This document shows, one piece after another, positions 42,349 to 49,990 of a stretch of DNA of 56,002 nucleotides. Position numbers and translations under genes: made by a program. The DNA is from SZUA-451 sp034721895 (GTDB lineage: Bacteria > Campylobacterota > Campylobacteria > Campylobacterales > Sulfurovaceae): contig JAYEND010000024.1 of assembly GCA_034721895.1 (NCBI GenBank), forward strand, positions 1 to 56,002. Direction: 5' to 3'. Positions within the stretch are counted from its first letter, which is position 1. Each line of letters starts with the position of its first letter. The notes beneath the pieces are model-generated. The model saw nothing but the letters and a program-made list of their open reading frames with translations. It had not been told where the DNA came from and did no database searches.

Positions 42349-42612
42349 ATGGCAGAAAGAAGAAAATTTAAAAAGAGATATTGCAAATATTGTGAAGGCA
42401 AAGTAGAATTTATTGACTACAAAGAACTTTCACAACTCAAGTTCAGTCTGAGCGAAAGATTTAAGATCATGCCAAGAAGATTGACAGGAAACTGTAAAAG
42501 ACACCAGGAGATGGTGACAGTAGCGATCAAAAGAGCACGTCAAACTGCACTGATCCCATACATCGTTGACAGAAAGAATGTTGTAGAACATCCATTTGAA
42601 ATGATCAGATAA
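42349..42612 (+). CDS. rpsR: 30S ribosomal protein S18
   Basis: The 87-residue protein begins with a basic stretch and the CKYCEGKVEFIDYKE segment, then KIMPRRLTGNCKRHQEMVTVAIKRARQTALIPY, all typical of S18. The two N-terminal cysteines could bind zinc. A GGAG RBS lies in the 9-base gap after ssb. Confidence 0.97.
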   Translation: MAERRKFKKRYCKYCEGKVEFIDYKELSQLKFSLSERFKIMPRRLTGNCKRHQEMVTVAIKRARQTALIPYIVDRKNVVEHPFEMIR

Positions 42613-42617
42613 GACAA

Positions 42618-42635
42618 GCTCCGCCGTCTGGCGGA
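42618..42635 (+). terminator. Hairpin after rpsR
   Basis: CTCCGCC-GTCT-GGCGGAG is a perfect, GC-rich 7-bp stem 6 bases after the rpsR stop. The following sequence is T/C-rich but has no immediate T-run, so efficiency is uncertain. Confidence 0.65.
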
Positions 42636-42696
42636 GAAGTCCGTAAACCCCTTTCTTTCTCAAACTTTTTAATTCGACAAATTTATCCCCTTATGC

Positions 42697-42702
42697 TATA
42701 AT
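42697..42702 (+). promoter_or_regulatory. -10 box upstream of the metallopeptidase lipoprotein
   Basis: TTATGCTATAATG is an extended -10 box sharing TATGCTATAAT with the rnr promoter. It implies an untranslated leader of about 155 bases, which contains a 38-codon frame (GTG at 42736 to TAA at 42850-42852) whose stop overlaps the ribosome-binding site of the next gene. Whether that frame is used is unknown. Confidence 0.5.
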
Positions 42703-42862
42703 GTACGAGAACATAGAGAAAAAGCTGAGCATATTGTGAAGTATGCAAAGAAAATCGGGCGTCTCATGCAGAAGTTCCTGATTGCCGATATGTGGATAAA
42801 TAACTTTTTGAGATACTGCTTCACTATACTTTTTTCTAAACAAACACAATAAAGGATCTCTC

Positions 42863-44656
42863 ATTAATCGTAGAATTATACATTTATTTTTAATTGTTGT
42901 TTCGGGACTTTTTATTGGTTGTGGAGGCGGCTCTGACGAAAGCAGTACGGGTAGCAGTAGCAGCAGTTCCGGCATCGAAAGCAGTACGGGCAGCAGTAGT
43001 GGTTCGGGTAGCGAAAGTAGTACGGGGGAAGGAACGTATACAAGTACTACCGTAACCATTACTGACAACTATCAGGTAGAAAGTTTGGGGAAAGCAAATT
43101 CCATTCATGCTGCAGTATCGCTCGGGAGTACTCCCAAAAGCCTCTATATCCTGCTTAGCAACTATAGTACCAACTCTGCAGCGGCAACAATCACACACAA
43201 CAATAAAATTATAGAAGCCAAACAGGAAAAATTAATTGAACCTGGTGCTCCTGTTTACAAATCGATCATACTGCGTGCACCAAAATATGTACGGGAATTT
43301 TCGTCCAAACTCAATAGATTGCTCCAAAAACCAAAAGAGATTCATCCGCAAGCCAAGGCAATAGAAATTGCCGAAAGAAGAGCGGATGTAGCCGGTCAAA
43401 AAAAATCATTTTGTATCAATATCGACGAAAATGGCAACTGCACACAAAGCACCACTGCAGCAGCCAAAAAGATCGTCTCCGATATACCAACACAATCTGG
43501 ATCAAAGACACTCAATATTTGGGTATCTGATGATTCTTTTGATAGCGGTTCAGGCTGCAGCAAATCCAAATGTGTGACTCAGGCAATGGTAGATGAATTG
43601 GCCAAAAGATTCCTGGCAACAGGTGATGATAACGACATCTACGACTGGGTTACCAATATCTATGAAGGAGAGTGGGGAGATGATGCACACGGTAAATATC
43701 CTGAACTGATCGGAGCCAATGATGAGATCTCTATTCTGCTTACTGACATCGATCAGGATAACAGTCCAAATGGTGGAGTGATAGGGTATTTCTGGTCAAA
43801 AGACAATATTACAAAATCTAATTTGAACGGCTCCAATGAAAGAGTAATGTTCTATGCGGATGCAGTGATGTTTGCCAATGGAGACAGTGGCAAGCCCGGC
43901 TGGAACATCACTGACCCATTCCCTATGGAAATGGTCTCGACCCTTGCCCATGAATTTCAACATATGATTCATTTTTATCAAAAGACTATTTTGCGCACCT
44001 CAAGCGGTACTGCCACAGATACATGGATCGACGAGATGCTTGCCGAGACCACAGAAGATATCGTTGCAACAAAGATCCGCAGCAATGGGCCGAGAGCCGT
44101 CTCTCCTGACAATGGAGATGCAGGAGATGCGAACAATAAAAAGGGAAGGTACCCGCTCTTCAATCAGAACAATACACTCTCTTTGACGACATGGACCACC
44201 TATGCCGACTATGCAAAGGTTTCAGCATTCGGGACATTCCTGATCAGAAACTATGGGGGAGCGCAGCTTCTTCATGATATTATGCATAATGCGTATACCG
44301 ATGAGCAAGCTGTAATGGATGCCGTGGAGAAATCAGCAGAGGGTTCAGATAAGATCTTTGATGATCTGCTTAAAGAATGGGGCGTGGCTGTACTTCTTTC
44401 CGACCATGATGATCTTGCAGATCTTCCTTTTTACAATACGGGTGATTTTACCTATAGCACCTTTGGCAACAGTACCTACGCAATGGGGTCGATCGACTTT
44501 TTTAACTATGACCCGCAACCGACAATACACACATCGGCCGGTACAGTATCGGCACAGGGGAATTATTACTACAAGGTAGGAGACAACCTGACGGGTGAAA
44601 TTACTATTGATCTTCAGCTCAATGGTACAACAGAAGCAACACTGGTGGCAAAATAA
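42863..44656 (+). CDS. M30-like zinc metallopeptidase lipoprotein with an apparent ATT start codon
   Basis: The frame has no ATG, GTG or TTG between the upstream in-frame stop and residue 75 (TTG at 43085), yet its first codons encode a clear lipoprotein signal: NRRIIHLFLIVVSGLFIGC, with lipobox FIGC. ATT at 42863 stands 6 bases after AAAGGA, so I infer an ATT start. A Ser/Gly linker of about 40 residues (ESSTGSSS repeats) follows. HEFQH near residues 363-367 with WIDEMLAE about 30 residues later match the zinc ligands of the M30 (hyicolysin-like) peptidases. The product of 597 residues would be a surface or periplasmic protease. It is coupled to the next gene by TAATG. Confidence 0.82.
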   Translation: MNRRIIHLFLIVVSGLFIGCGGGSDESSTGSSSSSSGIESSTGSSSGSGSESSTGEGTYTSTTVTITDNYQVESLGKANSIHAAVSLGSTPKSLYILLSNYSTNSAAATITHNNKIIEAKQEKLIEPGAPVYKSIILRAPKYVREFSSKLNRLLQKPKEIHPQAKAIEIAERRADVAGQKKSFCINIDENGNCTQSTTAAAKKIVSDIPTQSGSKTLNIWVSDDSFDSGSGCSKSKCVTQAMVDELAKRFLATGDDNDIYDWVTNIYEGEWGDDAHGKYPELIGANDEISILLTDIDQDNSPNGGVIGYFWSKDNITKSNLNGSNERVMFYADAVMFANGDSGKPGWNITDPFPMEMVSTLAHEFQHMIHFYQKTILRTSSGTATDTWIDEMLAETTEDIVATKIRSNGPRAVSPDNGDAGDANNKKGRYPLFNQNNTLSLTTWTTYADYAKVSAFGTFLIRNYGGAQLLHDIMHNAYTDEQAVMDAVEKSAEGSDKIFDDLLKEWGVAVLLSDHDDLADLPFYNTGDFTYSTFGNSTYAMGSIDFFNYDPQPTIHTSAGTVSAQGNYYYKVGDNLTGEITIDLQLNGTTEATLVAK

Positions 44657-44937
44657 TGAAAAAAATAATACTGGGGCTTGGGATATTGGGATTTATCGGC
44701 TGTGCACAGAACAATACTATGGATCTGGAGGGCAGACTGTCAGTCAAAGGGACTTCTGTGCACACCTATTTGACAATCGAAGATCAAAAAAGCCACAAGA
44801 GTTATAAAATTCAAAATCAGGAGAGTTTTGATCTCATCAAACGACAGAATCAGACAGTGAAAGTGAAAGCGAAATTGATCAAAAAAGCCGTTGGGCCCGG
44901 TTTCCCTGCTGTGATAGAAGTGCTGGAAATAGAATAG
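44656..44937 (+). CDS. Small lipoprotein of unknown function
   Basis: The 93-residue product begins with a lipoprotein signal (MKKIILGLGILGFIGC, lipobox FIGC) and has a small beta-rich domain (YLTIEDQKSHKSYKI, VKVKAKLIKKA, AVIEVLEIE) like an OB-fold, perhaps a single-domain binding module. I do not recognise the family. The ATG overlaps the metallopeptidase stop, so the two are made together; inhibitor, partner or immunity-type roles are possible but not shown. The 3' end is 5 bases from the convergent methyltransferase. Confidence 0.75.
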   Translation: MKKIILGLGILGFIGCAQNNTMDLEGRLSVKGTSVHTYLTIEDQKSHKSYKIQNQESFDLIKRQNQTVKVKAKLIKKAVGPGFPAVIEVLEIE

Positions 44938-44942
44938 GATTT

Positions 44943-45644
44943 TTATCTTTTTTGCAATACCATAAATTGTTTGTCAGCCTCTTCAAAGCCATAGAGATCA
45001 ACCTCTTCTTCAGACAAAAGCTCCAATCCGCTTAGCGCTACGATCATATCAGGATCGTGATAATATTGTCTGATCACCTCTTTCGATTTTCTATAGTACT
45101 CCCCCTCTTTTTCAAAGAGGGTAAACTCTGAACGATACTCCCCTGCTTCAAAATCACTATCTACTGCCAAAAACCTCTTTTCATCATCTACGATATAGGA
45201 ACCGACAGCAACATTCTCAAATCCGAACAGGGTATTGATGTCACATAGAAAGAGACCGCCTTGATTTAAGTGTTCATACACGCAGATCAAAAATTGCTTT
45301 AATGCCTTTTTATCCAGATAGTTGAGCATATCAAAGACAGCGGTAATAACGTCAAATGAACCATCAAGTTGACAGAGGTCGGTGAGTTTGGCATCCAGGC
45401 CGCGTGCACTGGTCAATTCAACCATATGAGGACTCAGGTCAATACCAAGGAGCTGTTTGGGGGCAAAAGTATTTTGTATCTGATAGAGGAAATCACCGCT
45501 TCCGCATCCGATATCCAGCATTGAGTCAAAATCAACACTGTTAAGAAAAAGAAAATAGTGGGCATAGAGTTCGGGGGCGGCCTCTTTGACTCCCAAAAGA
45601 TCCTCTACTTTGGCATAGAGATCGAGCGCATCACTTTTCGGCAC
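44943..45644 (-). CDS. SAM-dependent methyltransferase, class I
   Basis: The 233-residue protein has the Rossmann SAM motif MLDIGCGSGDFLYQI near residues 55-70, the acidic loop end LLGIDLSPHMVELTS, DVITAVFDMLNYL (motif IV region) and LNQGGLFLCDINT. The target is unknown; it resembles small-molecule methyltransferases annotated near hisG in this phylum. Its start overlaps the 3' end of hisG by 14 bases, so it is translated in the same operon. Confidence 0.85.
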   Translation of the reverse strand: MPKSDALDLYAKVEDLLGVKEAAPELYAHYFLFLNSVDFDSMLDIGCGSGDFLYQIQNTFAPKQLLGIDLSPHMVELTSARGLDAKLTDLCQLDGSFDVITAVFDMLNYLDKKALKQFLICVYEHLNQGGLFLCDINTLFGFENVAVGSYIVDDEKRFLAVDSDFEAGEYRSEFTLFEKEGEYYRKSKEVIRQYYHDPDMIVALSGLELLSEEEVDLYGFEEADKQFMVLQKR

Positions 45645-46257
45645 GGCTCTGCACTACGGCATTGATCTTTTCATAAAGGGAGAGGATCTCCTCTTTTTTG
45701 GCATAATAACTGTTTTTATTGGCGATGAGATGAGCTGAAGAGTCCATAATATCCTCCGCTACTTTCAAACCATTTTCCCGCATGGTATTTCCTGTTTCGA
45801 CAATATCTACAATGGCATCGGCCAAACCTACCAGCGGCGCCAGCTCGATCGAACCATAGAGCTTGATCACTTCGACACCGACGGCTTTTTGCGAAAAATA
45901 GTTTTTTGCGATATTGACCATCTTGGTGGCCACTTTGATATCGGGTTTGCTCCAATCCAGTTCATCCTCATTCCTGATCCCGATCGCCACTTTGCATTTG
46001 CCAAGATTCATATCCATGAGTTTGATGATATCCAACTCTTTCTCAGTGATCACATCCAGCCCGACCACACCGATATCGGCGGCTCCATGTTCTACATAGG
46101 TCGGAACATCCTGGTTGCGAACATTAAGAAAACGGAATTCTCCGATATCCAGGATCAATTTTCTACTCTCGAATTTAAACTCTCCTCCAAAGATCTCAGT
46201 AAAGATCTCCAGTGTCTCCTCGGCAATTCTACCCTTGGGCAACGCTATCGTCAACAT
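45631..46257 (-). CDS. hisG: ATP phosphoribosyltransferase HisG (short form)
   Basis: HisG starts histidine synthesis by joining ATP and PRPP. The 208-residue product has ALPKGRIAEETLEIF, DVPTYVEHGAADIGVVGLDV and ADAIVDIVETGNTMRENGLK, the PRPP-binding core. It lacks the C-terminal regulatory domain of the long form, so it should need HisZ, which is not in this window. AAAGGAGTG precedes the start. Confidence 0.95.
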   Translation of the reverse strand: MLTIALPKGRIAEETLEIFTEIFGGEFKFESRKLILDIGEFRFLNVRNQDVPTYVEHGAADIGVVGLDVITEKELDIIKLMDMNLGKCKVAIGIRNEDELDWSKPDIKVATKMVNIAKNYFSQKAVGVEVIKLYGSIELAPLVGLADAIVDIVETGNTMRENGLKVAEDIMDSSAHLIANKNSYYAKKEEILSLYEKINAVVQSRAEK

Positions 46258-46279
46258 GATTCACTCCTTTGGAGCAAAA

Positions 46280-46310
46280 GTGATGAGTGATGAGTGATGA
46301 GTGATGAGTG
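46280..46310 (-). repeat. GTGATGA x4.4 heptamer array in the hisG leader
   Basis: Four GTGATGA units and a GTG remnant lie 22 bases upstream of the hisG start (minus strand). Read along the minus strand, a hairpin core (GTATTGC-AAA-GCAATGC), an 8-base linker AATCCGAC and then ACTCATC repeats occur in order, as at holA. Confidence 0.95.
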
Positions 46311-46318
46311 TCGGATTG

Positions 46319-46335
46319 CATTGCTTTGCAATACT
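46319..46335 (-). repeat. Hairpin of the hisG-leader repeat element
   Basis: The plus strand reads GCATTGCTTTGCAATAC: ATTGC pairs with GCAAT over a TTT loop. Its core is the reverse complement of the holA-side hairpin (GCATTGC-AAA-GCAATGC). Confidence 0.7.
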
Positions 46336-46428
46336 TCAATTTTTTTATATTTGATATCCATACTAAATAAATCCTTTTCAACTATAAACATTTGATAGTT
46401 ATCAAACATCTCTCATTTAATAATGAAA

Positions 46429-46480
46429 GCTTTCCAAAAGAAAGCAAACTATCATTTCTGATTTCTGATTTCTATTTCTC
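46429..46480 (+). repeat. Hairpin plus ATTTCTG x3 array at the coaX 3' end
   Basis: Hairpin GCTTTC-CAAAA-GAAAGC (46429-46445) is followed by 8 bases (AAACTATC) and then ATTTCTG, ATTTCTG, ATTTCTA and TTTCTC (46454-46480). The coaX stop codon (46472-46474, minus strand) lies within the third unit. Confidence 0.85.
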
Positions 46481-47095
46481 ACTTGCACGCAACGCGTGCA
46501 TCATTCCCTGAAAAACCAATGTTTCATCGAACACAGAGCCTTCAAAAAGAGAAGAGAGAAACTTCCCGTCCCCTCCGGTAAAATAGATTTTTTTACTCTT
46601 TTGATGCTTCTCAATCACGGTTTTTATCGACGCGATTATACCATAGCTTATCCCATCTTTTGTTGTGAGCGGCAACGCATCCAAAGAAACCTCTTTGTTC
46701 AATACGGTATCAAGAACCGGAGAAACTCCGGCATAGGTTTTAAGCATCGCTTTGAGCCCCGGCAAAATGAATCCCCCTTGATACTTCCCATCCTCCATCA
46801 CATCCACTGTGATCGCAGAACCGGCATCGACAAAAAGACCGTTCTGATGACTCAGGCAAAGTGCTTTGCGATCAACACCCATGGTCGCATATTCACCTTC
46901 TATCTTCATTAGGTCAGAAATATTATGCCATTTTTTCACCATCCCAAACTTCTCTTCCAGTTCATACTTAACCGTAACATAATAAAGAGGCTTATTTCTA
47001 TATTCCACAAAGGCATCCCCATGGGTCAAATGTTCAACACTCTGACCGTCGTAAATATGGAAATGAGTGTTTCCAATATCTGCAAGCAACATCAT
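46472..47095 (-). CDS. coaX: Type III pantothenate kinase CoaX
   Basis: Pantothenate kinase begins coenzyme A synthesis. The 207-residue protein has the ASKHA-fold ATP site LLADIGNTHFHIYDG, the ATMGVDRKALCL segment with the substrate Asp-Arg pair, GLFVDAGSAITVDVM and GGFILPGLKAML, all type III features. The stop codon sits in the ATTTCTG array. The start is ATG at 47095 or 47092. Confidence 0.93.
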   Translation of the reverse strand: MMLLADIGNTHFHIYDGQSVEHLTHGDAFVEYRNKPLYYVTVKYELEEKFGMVKKWHNISDLMKIEGEYATMGVDRKALCLSHQNGLFVDAGSAITVDVMEDGKYQGGFILPGLKAMLKTYAGVSPVLDTVLNKEVSLDALPLTTKDGISYGIIASIKTVIEKHQKSKKIYFTGGDGKFLSSLFEGSVFDETLVFQGMMHALRASEK

Positions 47096-47119
47096 ATTTT
47101 CCTTGTTTAATAAATAAAA

Positions 47120-47166
47120 GCTTTTGAAAAAAGCATACCAAAATTATTAATTATTAATTATTAATT
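47120..47166 (+). repeat. Hairpin plus ATTATTA x3.4 array at the 3' end of the 47.2-kb gene
   Basis: GCTTTT-GAA-AAAAGC (47120-47134) is followed by ATACCAAA (8 bases) and ATTATTA units (47143-47163 plus ATT). The stop codon of the minus-strand gene (47161-47163) lies in the last unit. Confidence 0.85.
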
Positions 47167-47493
47167 TTCAAAGTGCCAAACAACCCACCCGCTCTCTTCC
47201 AGCATCGCTTTGGCATGAGAGCAGAGCGGTGCTTTGATCTGAATATATCTCTTCATGATTTTTGTATCCTGATACCCTTCGAGTTTTTCATGCAGCGCCA
47301 TAAGCTCTGCCGCCTCTTTACGTAGAACCCTGCTCTTTTTTTCAACGACTATGAAAATACAATAATAATCTTTCAGATCCACACCGAAGTAGATTTTGAC
47401 CTTCTTACGGCTTCCCAGCTCTTTGGGTGTTACCTCTTTAAGGGATTTACAAATAATATTATGTTCTTTCAGGCAATCAACGATCTCTTTCAT
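47161..47493 (-). CDS. Conserved hypothetical protein of 110 residues
   Basis: The product is a small alpha/beta protein: a helix, a beta hairpin (KVKIYFGVDLKDYYCIFIVVEKKSR), helix LRKEAAELMALHEKLE and a strand-rich end (KRYIQIKAPLCSHAKAMLEESGWVVW). I do not recognise a named family. Its start overlaps the stop of the Xer-like recombinase gene by 4 bases, so it is made with it. Its charge pattern hints at a nucleic-acid or protein-binding role, but no motif proves it. Confidence 0.7.
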   Translation of the reverse strand: MKEIVDCLKEHNIICKSLKEVTPKELGSRKKVKIYFGVDLKDYYCIFIVVEKKSRVLRKEAAELMALHEKLEGYQDTKIMKRYIQIKAPLCSHAKAMLEESGWVVWHFEN

Positions 47494-48314
47494 CTCTCTC
47501 CCTTTAACGGATGGTATCGGTTCATGGTCTCAGCCAAATTCTCTTTCTGGATATGGGTATAGATCTGTGTGGTGATCAGCGAACTGTGTCCCAGGAGTTC
47601 CTGTACCACTCGCAGGTCTGCCCCGCCGATGATCAAAGAAGAAGCAAAGGAGTGGCGAAGGACATGCGGTGAAACACCCAGATATTTTTTGACGATCTTG
47701 TAGGCAGAGACACGGCTCAGGATATCTCCCCTGTAATTGAGCCACAAAGAACTGCTTTGCATCCCCTGCACTTCAAGATAGGTATTCAATGCTTTCAGAG
47801 CAACCGGAGCAAGAGGCACTACCCTCTCCTTCTCCCCCTTGGCAAAACGGATCTTCAGCCATCCCTCAGCAATATCTCTGCGCTGTACGGTGAGCGCTTC
47901 GCTGATCCGGCAGCCGCTGGCATAGAGAAAGAGGATCAGGGCATAATCCCGCAACCCCGGTATGGTCGAGCGATTGATCCTCTCCGCACCCTGCATGATC
48001 TCCTCATAACTGAGATATTTCGGAAGATTTTGAGGAATCTTTGCCATAGGTATTTTGATCTTCTGGTCAGTAAAATCATGATGATGACAAAAGTGATAAA
48101 AACTGTTGATGGAGGAGAGCTTGCGGTTGAGTGTCCGTTTGTTTTCAAAGGTGGAGAGAAAGGAGAGAATGTCTGCAGTATCAAGCTGGAGCAATGACCT
48201 GGAGGAAGTCTCCTCCAACTGTGTCAAATCACTGATATAAGACTCGACCGTAGAGGGATCCAATGCTTTGTTGACACTGAGGTACTCGTCAAAAGCAATA
48301 ATGAGATCACTCAT
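47490..48314 (-). CDS. Tyrosine recombinase (XerC/D-like)
   Basis: The 274-residue protein has the SAM-like N-terminal DNA-binding domain (FDEYLSVNKALDPSTVESYISDL) and the catalytic domain with all residues: R136 in SGCRISEAL, K159 in FAKGEKERVVPL, H217 and R220 in HVLRHSFASSL, H243 in LLGHSSLITTQ, and Y252 in IYTHIQ. It is shorter than XerH (about 355 residues), the dif recombinase of Helicobacter and Campylobacter, and looks more like XerD. It overlaps the BamB-like gene by 4 bases. Chromosome dimer resolution is likely; no dif site was recognised. Confidence 0.88.
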   Translation of the reverse strand: MSDLIIAFDEYLSVNKALDPSTVESYISDLTQLEETSSRSLLQLDTADILSFLSTFENKRTLNRKLSSINSFYHFCHHHDFTDQKIKIPMAKIPQNLPKYLSYEEIMQGAERINRSTIPGLRDYALILFLYASGCRISEALTVQRRDIAEGWLKIRFAKGEKERVVPLAPVALKALNTYLEVQGMQSSSLWLNYRGDILSRVSAYKIVKKYLGVSPHVLRHSFASSLIIGGADLRVVQELLGHSSLITTQIYTHIQKENLAETMNRYHPLKGER

Positions 48315-49318
48315 GATCCCAATTTGTCGAGTAAGATCACCTCATTGTCTTTATAAATTTTATGTCCTGAGACAAAGGCAAAGTCTTTTACCTTGCCGAC
48401 ATCATAGATACGGCTTTTCGTCAGATTACTGTTAAGTACGATCAGAGAACCTTTCTGGTCCAGAGCATAAACACGCCCGCCAAAGGCTGTCGCAGCACTG
48501 AAGTGTGCAAATTTGAACTTCTTCTTTGCAAGCTCTTTCAAAGAGGAAGAGAATTTGATGATCTCTCCCGCTTTGGTAAAGACATAGATGGCACCATTGG
48601 CGATTGCTACTTCGCTGATCCCCTCGGTCAACTCTCCTTCGGCGGTTCCGATCGTCATCACCCTGTTGGGTGTCGCAGCAACAAGCAGGTTCCCTATACG
48701 TGAAAGATAGATAATGTTATTAAGGTTTGTCTCAGAGCTGACATAGATCACTTTGGCATTTTCCGGACTCTGCATATCAACGATCAGGAGTTTGCCGTCA
48801 AGTGTCGGAATGACCGCCAGGTTATCAACAAAGACCGGGCTGGCAATACGGGCATCCACAGCAAAGGCATCATCTGATTTGCTCTCTACCAGCTTCTCAT
48901 TGGAGGAGAGTCGATAGAGACCGAAGGTATTATCCTGCAGAAGATAGACAATGATGCCATTTTTCATCGCTGCGGAAACGACCGGCACATGGAAGGAAAT
49001 GGTTTTGGCAACCTTTTTGCTGCTCTTGCTGATAAGCGCAAGCATGCCCTCTTTATTCCCTGCCAGGACATAAGAAGAATTTTCACTCAGGAAGGTAGCT
49101 CCTTCAGGAAGGAGGAGCGATCCCGGGCCTTTTTTGCTGATGTAGGTTCTATTATCAAAGGTAACGCCGTCACGTGTCAGATAAACAGATTTCCCCTCAT
49201 GTCCACCGACTGCACCGGTCGGCTTAAATGTTTGCTGCGGCTCAAAATACTTTTTACTGCTGCAGCCGATAAAAACCAGCACAGCGATAGCTGCAATGAT
49301 CCAGGTAAGCTGCCTCAT
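48311..49318 (-). CDS. Beta-propeller lipoprotein, BamB-like
   Basis: A lipoprotein signal (IIAAIAVLVFIGC) leads into about 310 residues of repeated beta strands (VYLTRDGVTFDNRTY, YVLAGNKEGMLALI, LAVIPTLDGKLLIVD, NLLVAATPNRVMTIG, GAIYVFTKAGEIIKF, GRVYALDQKGSLIVLN), the blade pattern of a propeller. In Escherichia coli BamB, a propeller lipoprotein of the outer-membrane assembly machine, lies next to YfgM; here the preceding gene encodes a YfgM-like protein. Sequence similarity to BamB is weak, so the assignment rests on fold pattern and context. Genes overlap by 1 base at the start. Confidence 0.75.
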   Translation of the reverse strand: MRQLTWIIAAIAVLVFIGCSSKKYFEPQQTFKPTGAVGGHEGKSVYLTRDGVTFDNRTYISKKGPGSLLLPEGATFLSENSSYVLAGNKEGMLALISKSSKKVAKTISFHVPVVSAAMKNGIIVYLLQDNTFGLYRLSSNEKLVESKSDDAFAVDARIASPVFVDNLAVIPTLDGKLLIVDMQSPENAKVIYVSSETNLNNIIYLSRIGNLLVAATPNRVMTIGTAEGELTEGISEVAIANGAIYVFTKAGEIIKFSSSLKELAKKKFKFAHFSAATAFGGRVYALDQKGSLIVLNSNLTKSRIYDVGKVKDFAFVSGHKIYKDNEVILLDKLGS

Positions 49319-49896
49319 TATTGTGCCTTTATCGTGTAGTGCTTCAAAAGATCTGCTACAGAAGCAACCGGAGAGCGGGCATCGATCATATCAAGTTTTG
49401 CTTTTGCCTCTTTGACCTTCCCTGCTTTCAAAGCCAGGTAAGCATCTTCGATCAACGACATCTCTTTATAGTACTGTGAATTGCTGCCCTTTTTGGCAAG
49501 GACACTACTGTGGTAGGTACTGATATCTGCGATCAGCGGATTTTTACTGCCTGCGAACTGTTCCAGTGTTTTGGCATCTTCGGACTTGATCGCCCTGGCA
49601 TAGCTGTAGAGTTCATAAAGTGCCGCATTGTCAGATTTCAGCGTTTCGAGCGCTTCACTGTTCTTCGGATCTTTCTGCAGTGTTAAAAATGCCTTGTTTG
49701 CACTATTGAGTTTCGCCTCCTGGATACCGCTGATAACTGCTCTTCCGCCAAAGAAAAGAATGATCAGTCCAATAGTTGCCCAGATTTTTATCTTGTGTTT
49801 TTTATAGAAAGTCTCGAGCTGCAGAGCACTTTCCAGCATCTTCTCATCTGCACCCAACTCTTTTTTGACATATTTTGCATCGTCTTTAATACTCAC
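49318..49896 (-). CDS. YfgM-like membrane-anchored helical-repeat protein
   Basis: The N-terminal ALQLETFYKKHKIKIWATIGLIILFFGGRAVI is a charged segment and a single membrane anchor, followed by about 130 residues of TPR-like helices (ANKAFLTLQKDPKNSEALETL, DAYLALKAGKVKEAKAKLDMI). This matches the inverted layout of YfgM, an ancillary protein of the Sec translocon and periplasmic chaperone network. The adjacent propeller lipoprotein strengthens the call. Confidence 0.75.
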   Translation of the reverse strand: MSIKDDAKYVKKELGADEKMLESALQLETFYKKHKIKIWATIGLIILFFGGRAVISGIQEAKLNSANKAFLTLQKDPKNSEALETLKSDNAALYELYSYARAIKSEDAKTLEQFAGSKNPLIADISTYHSSVLAKKGSNSQYYKEMSLIEDAYLALKAGKVKEAKAKLDMIDARSPVASVADLLKHYTIKAQ

Positions 49897-49990
49897 ACTT
49901 ACTCCTGTCCAAATACATAATTAGAGAGATCTTCTCTTTATTTTTGCTCTTATTATACCAGTCTGAGTTAAAAATTTGGCTATAGCACTG

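Noticed and set aside
43085..44656. TTG start at 43085 for the metallopeptidase gene
   Set aside because: It would discard an in-frame lipoprotein signal peptide and linker of 74 codons that follow a good ribosome-binding site.
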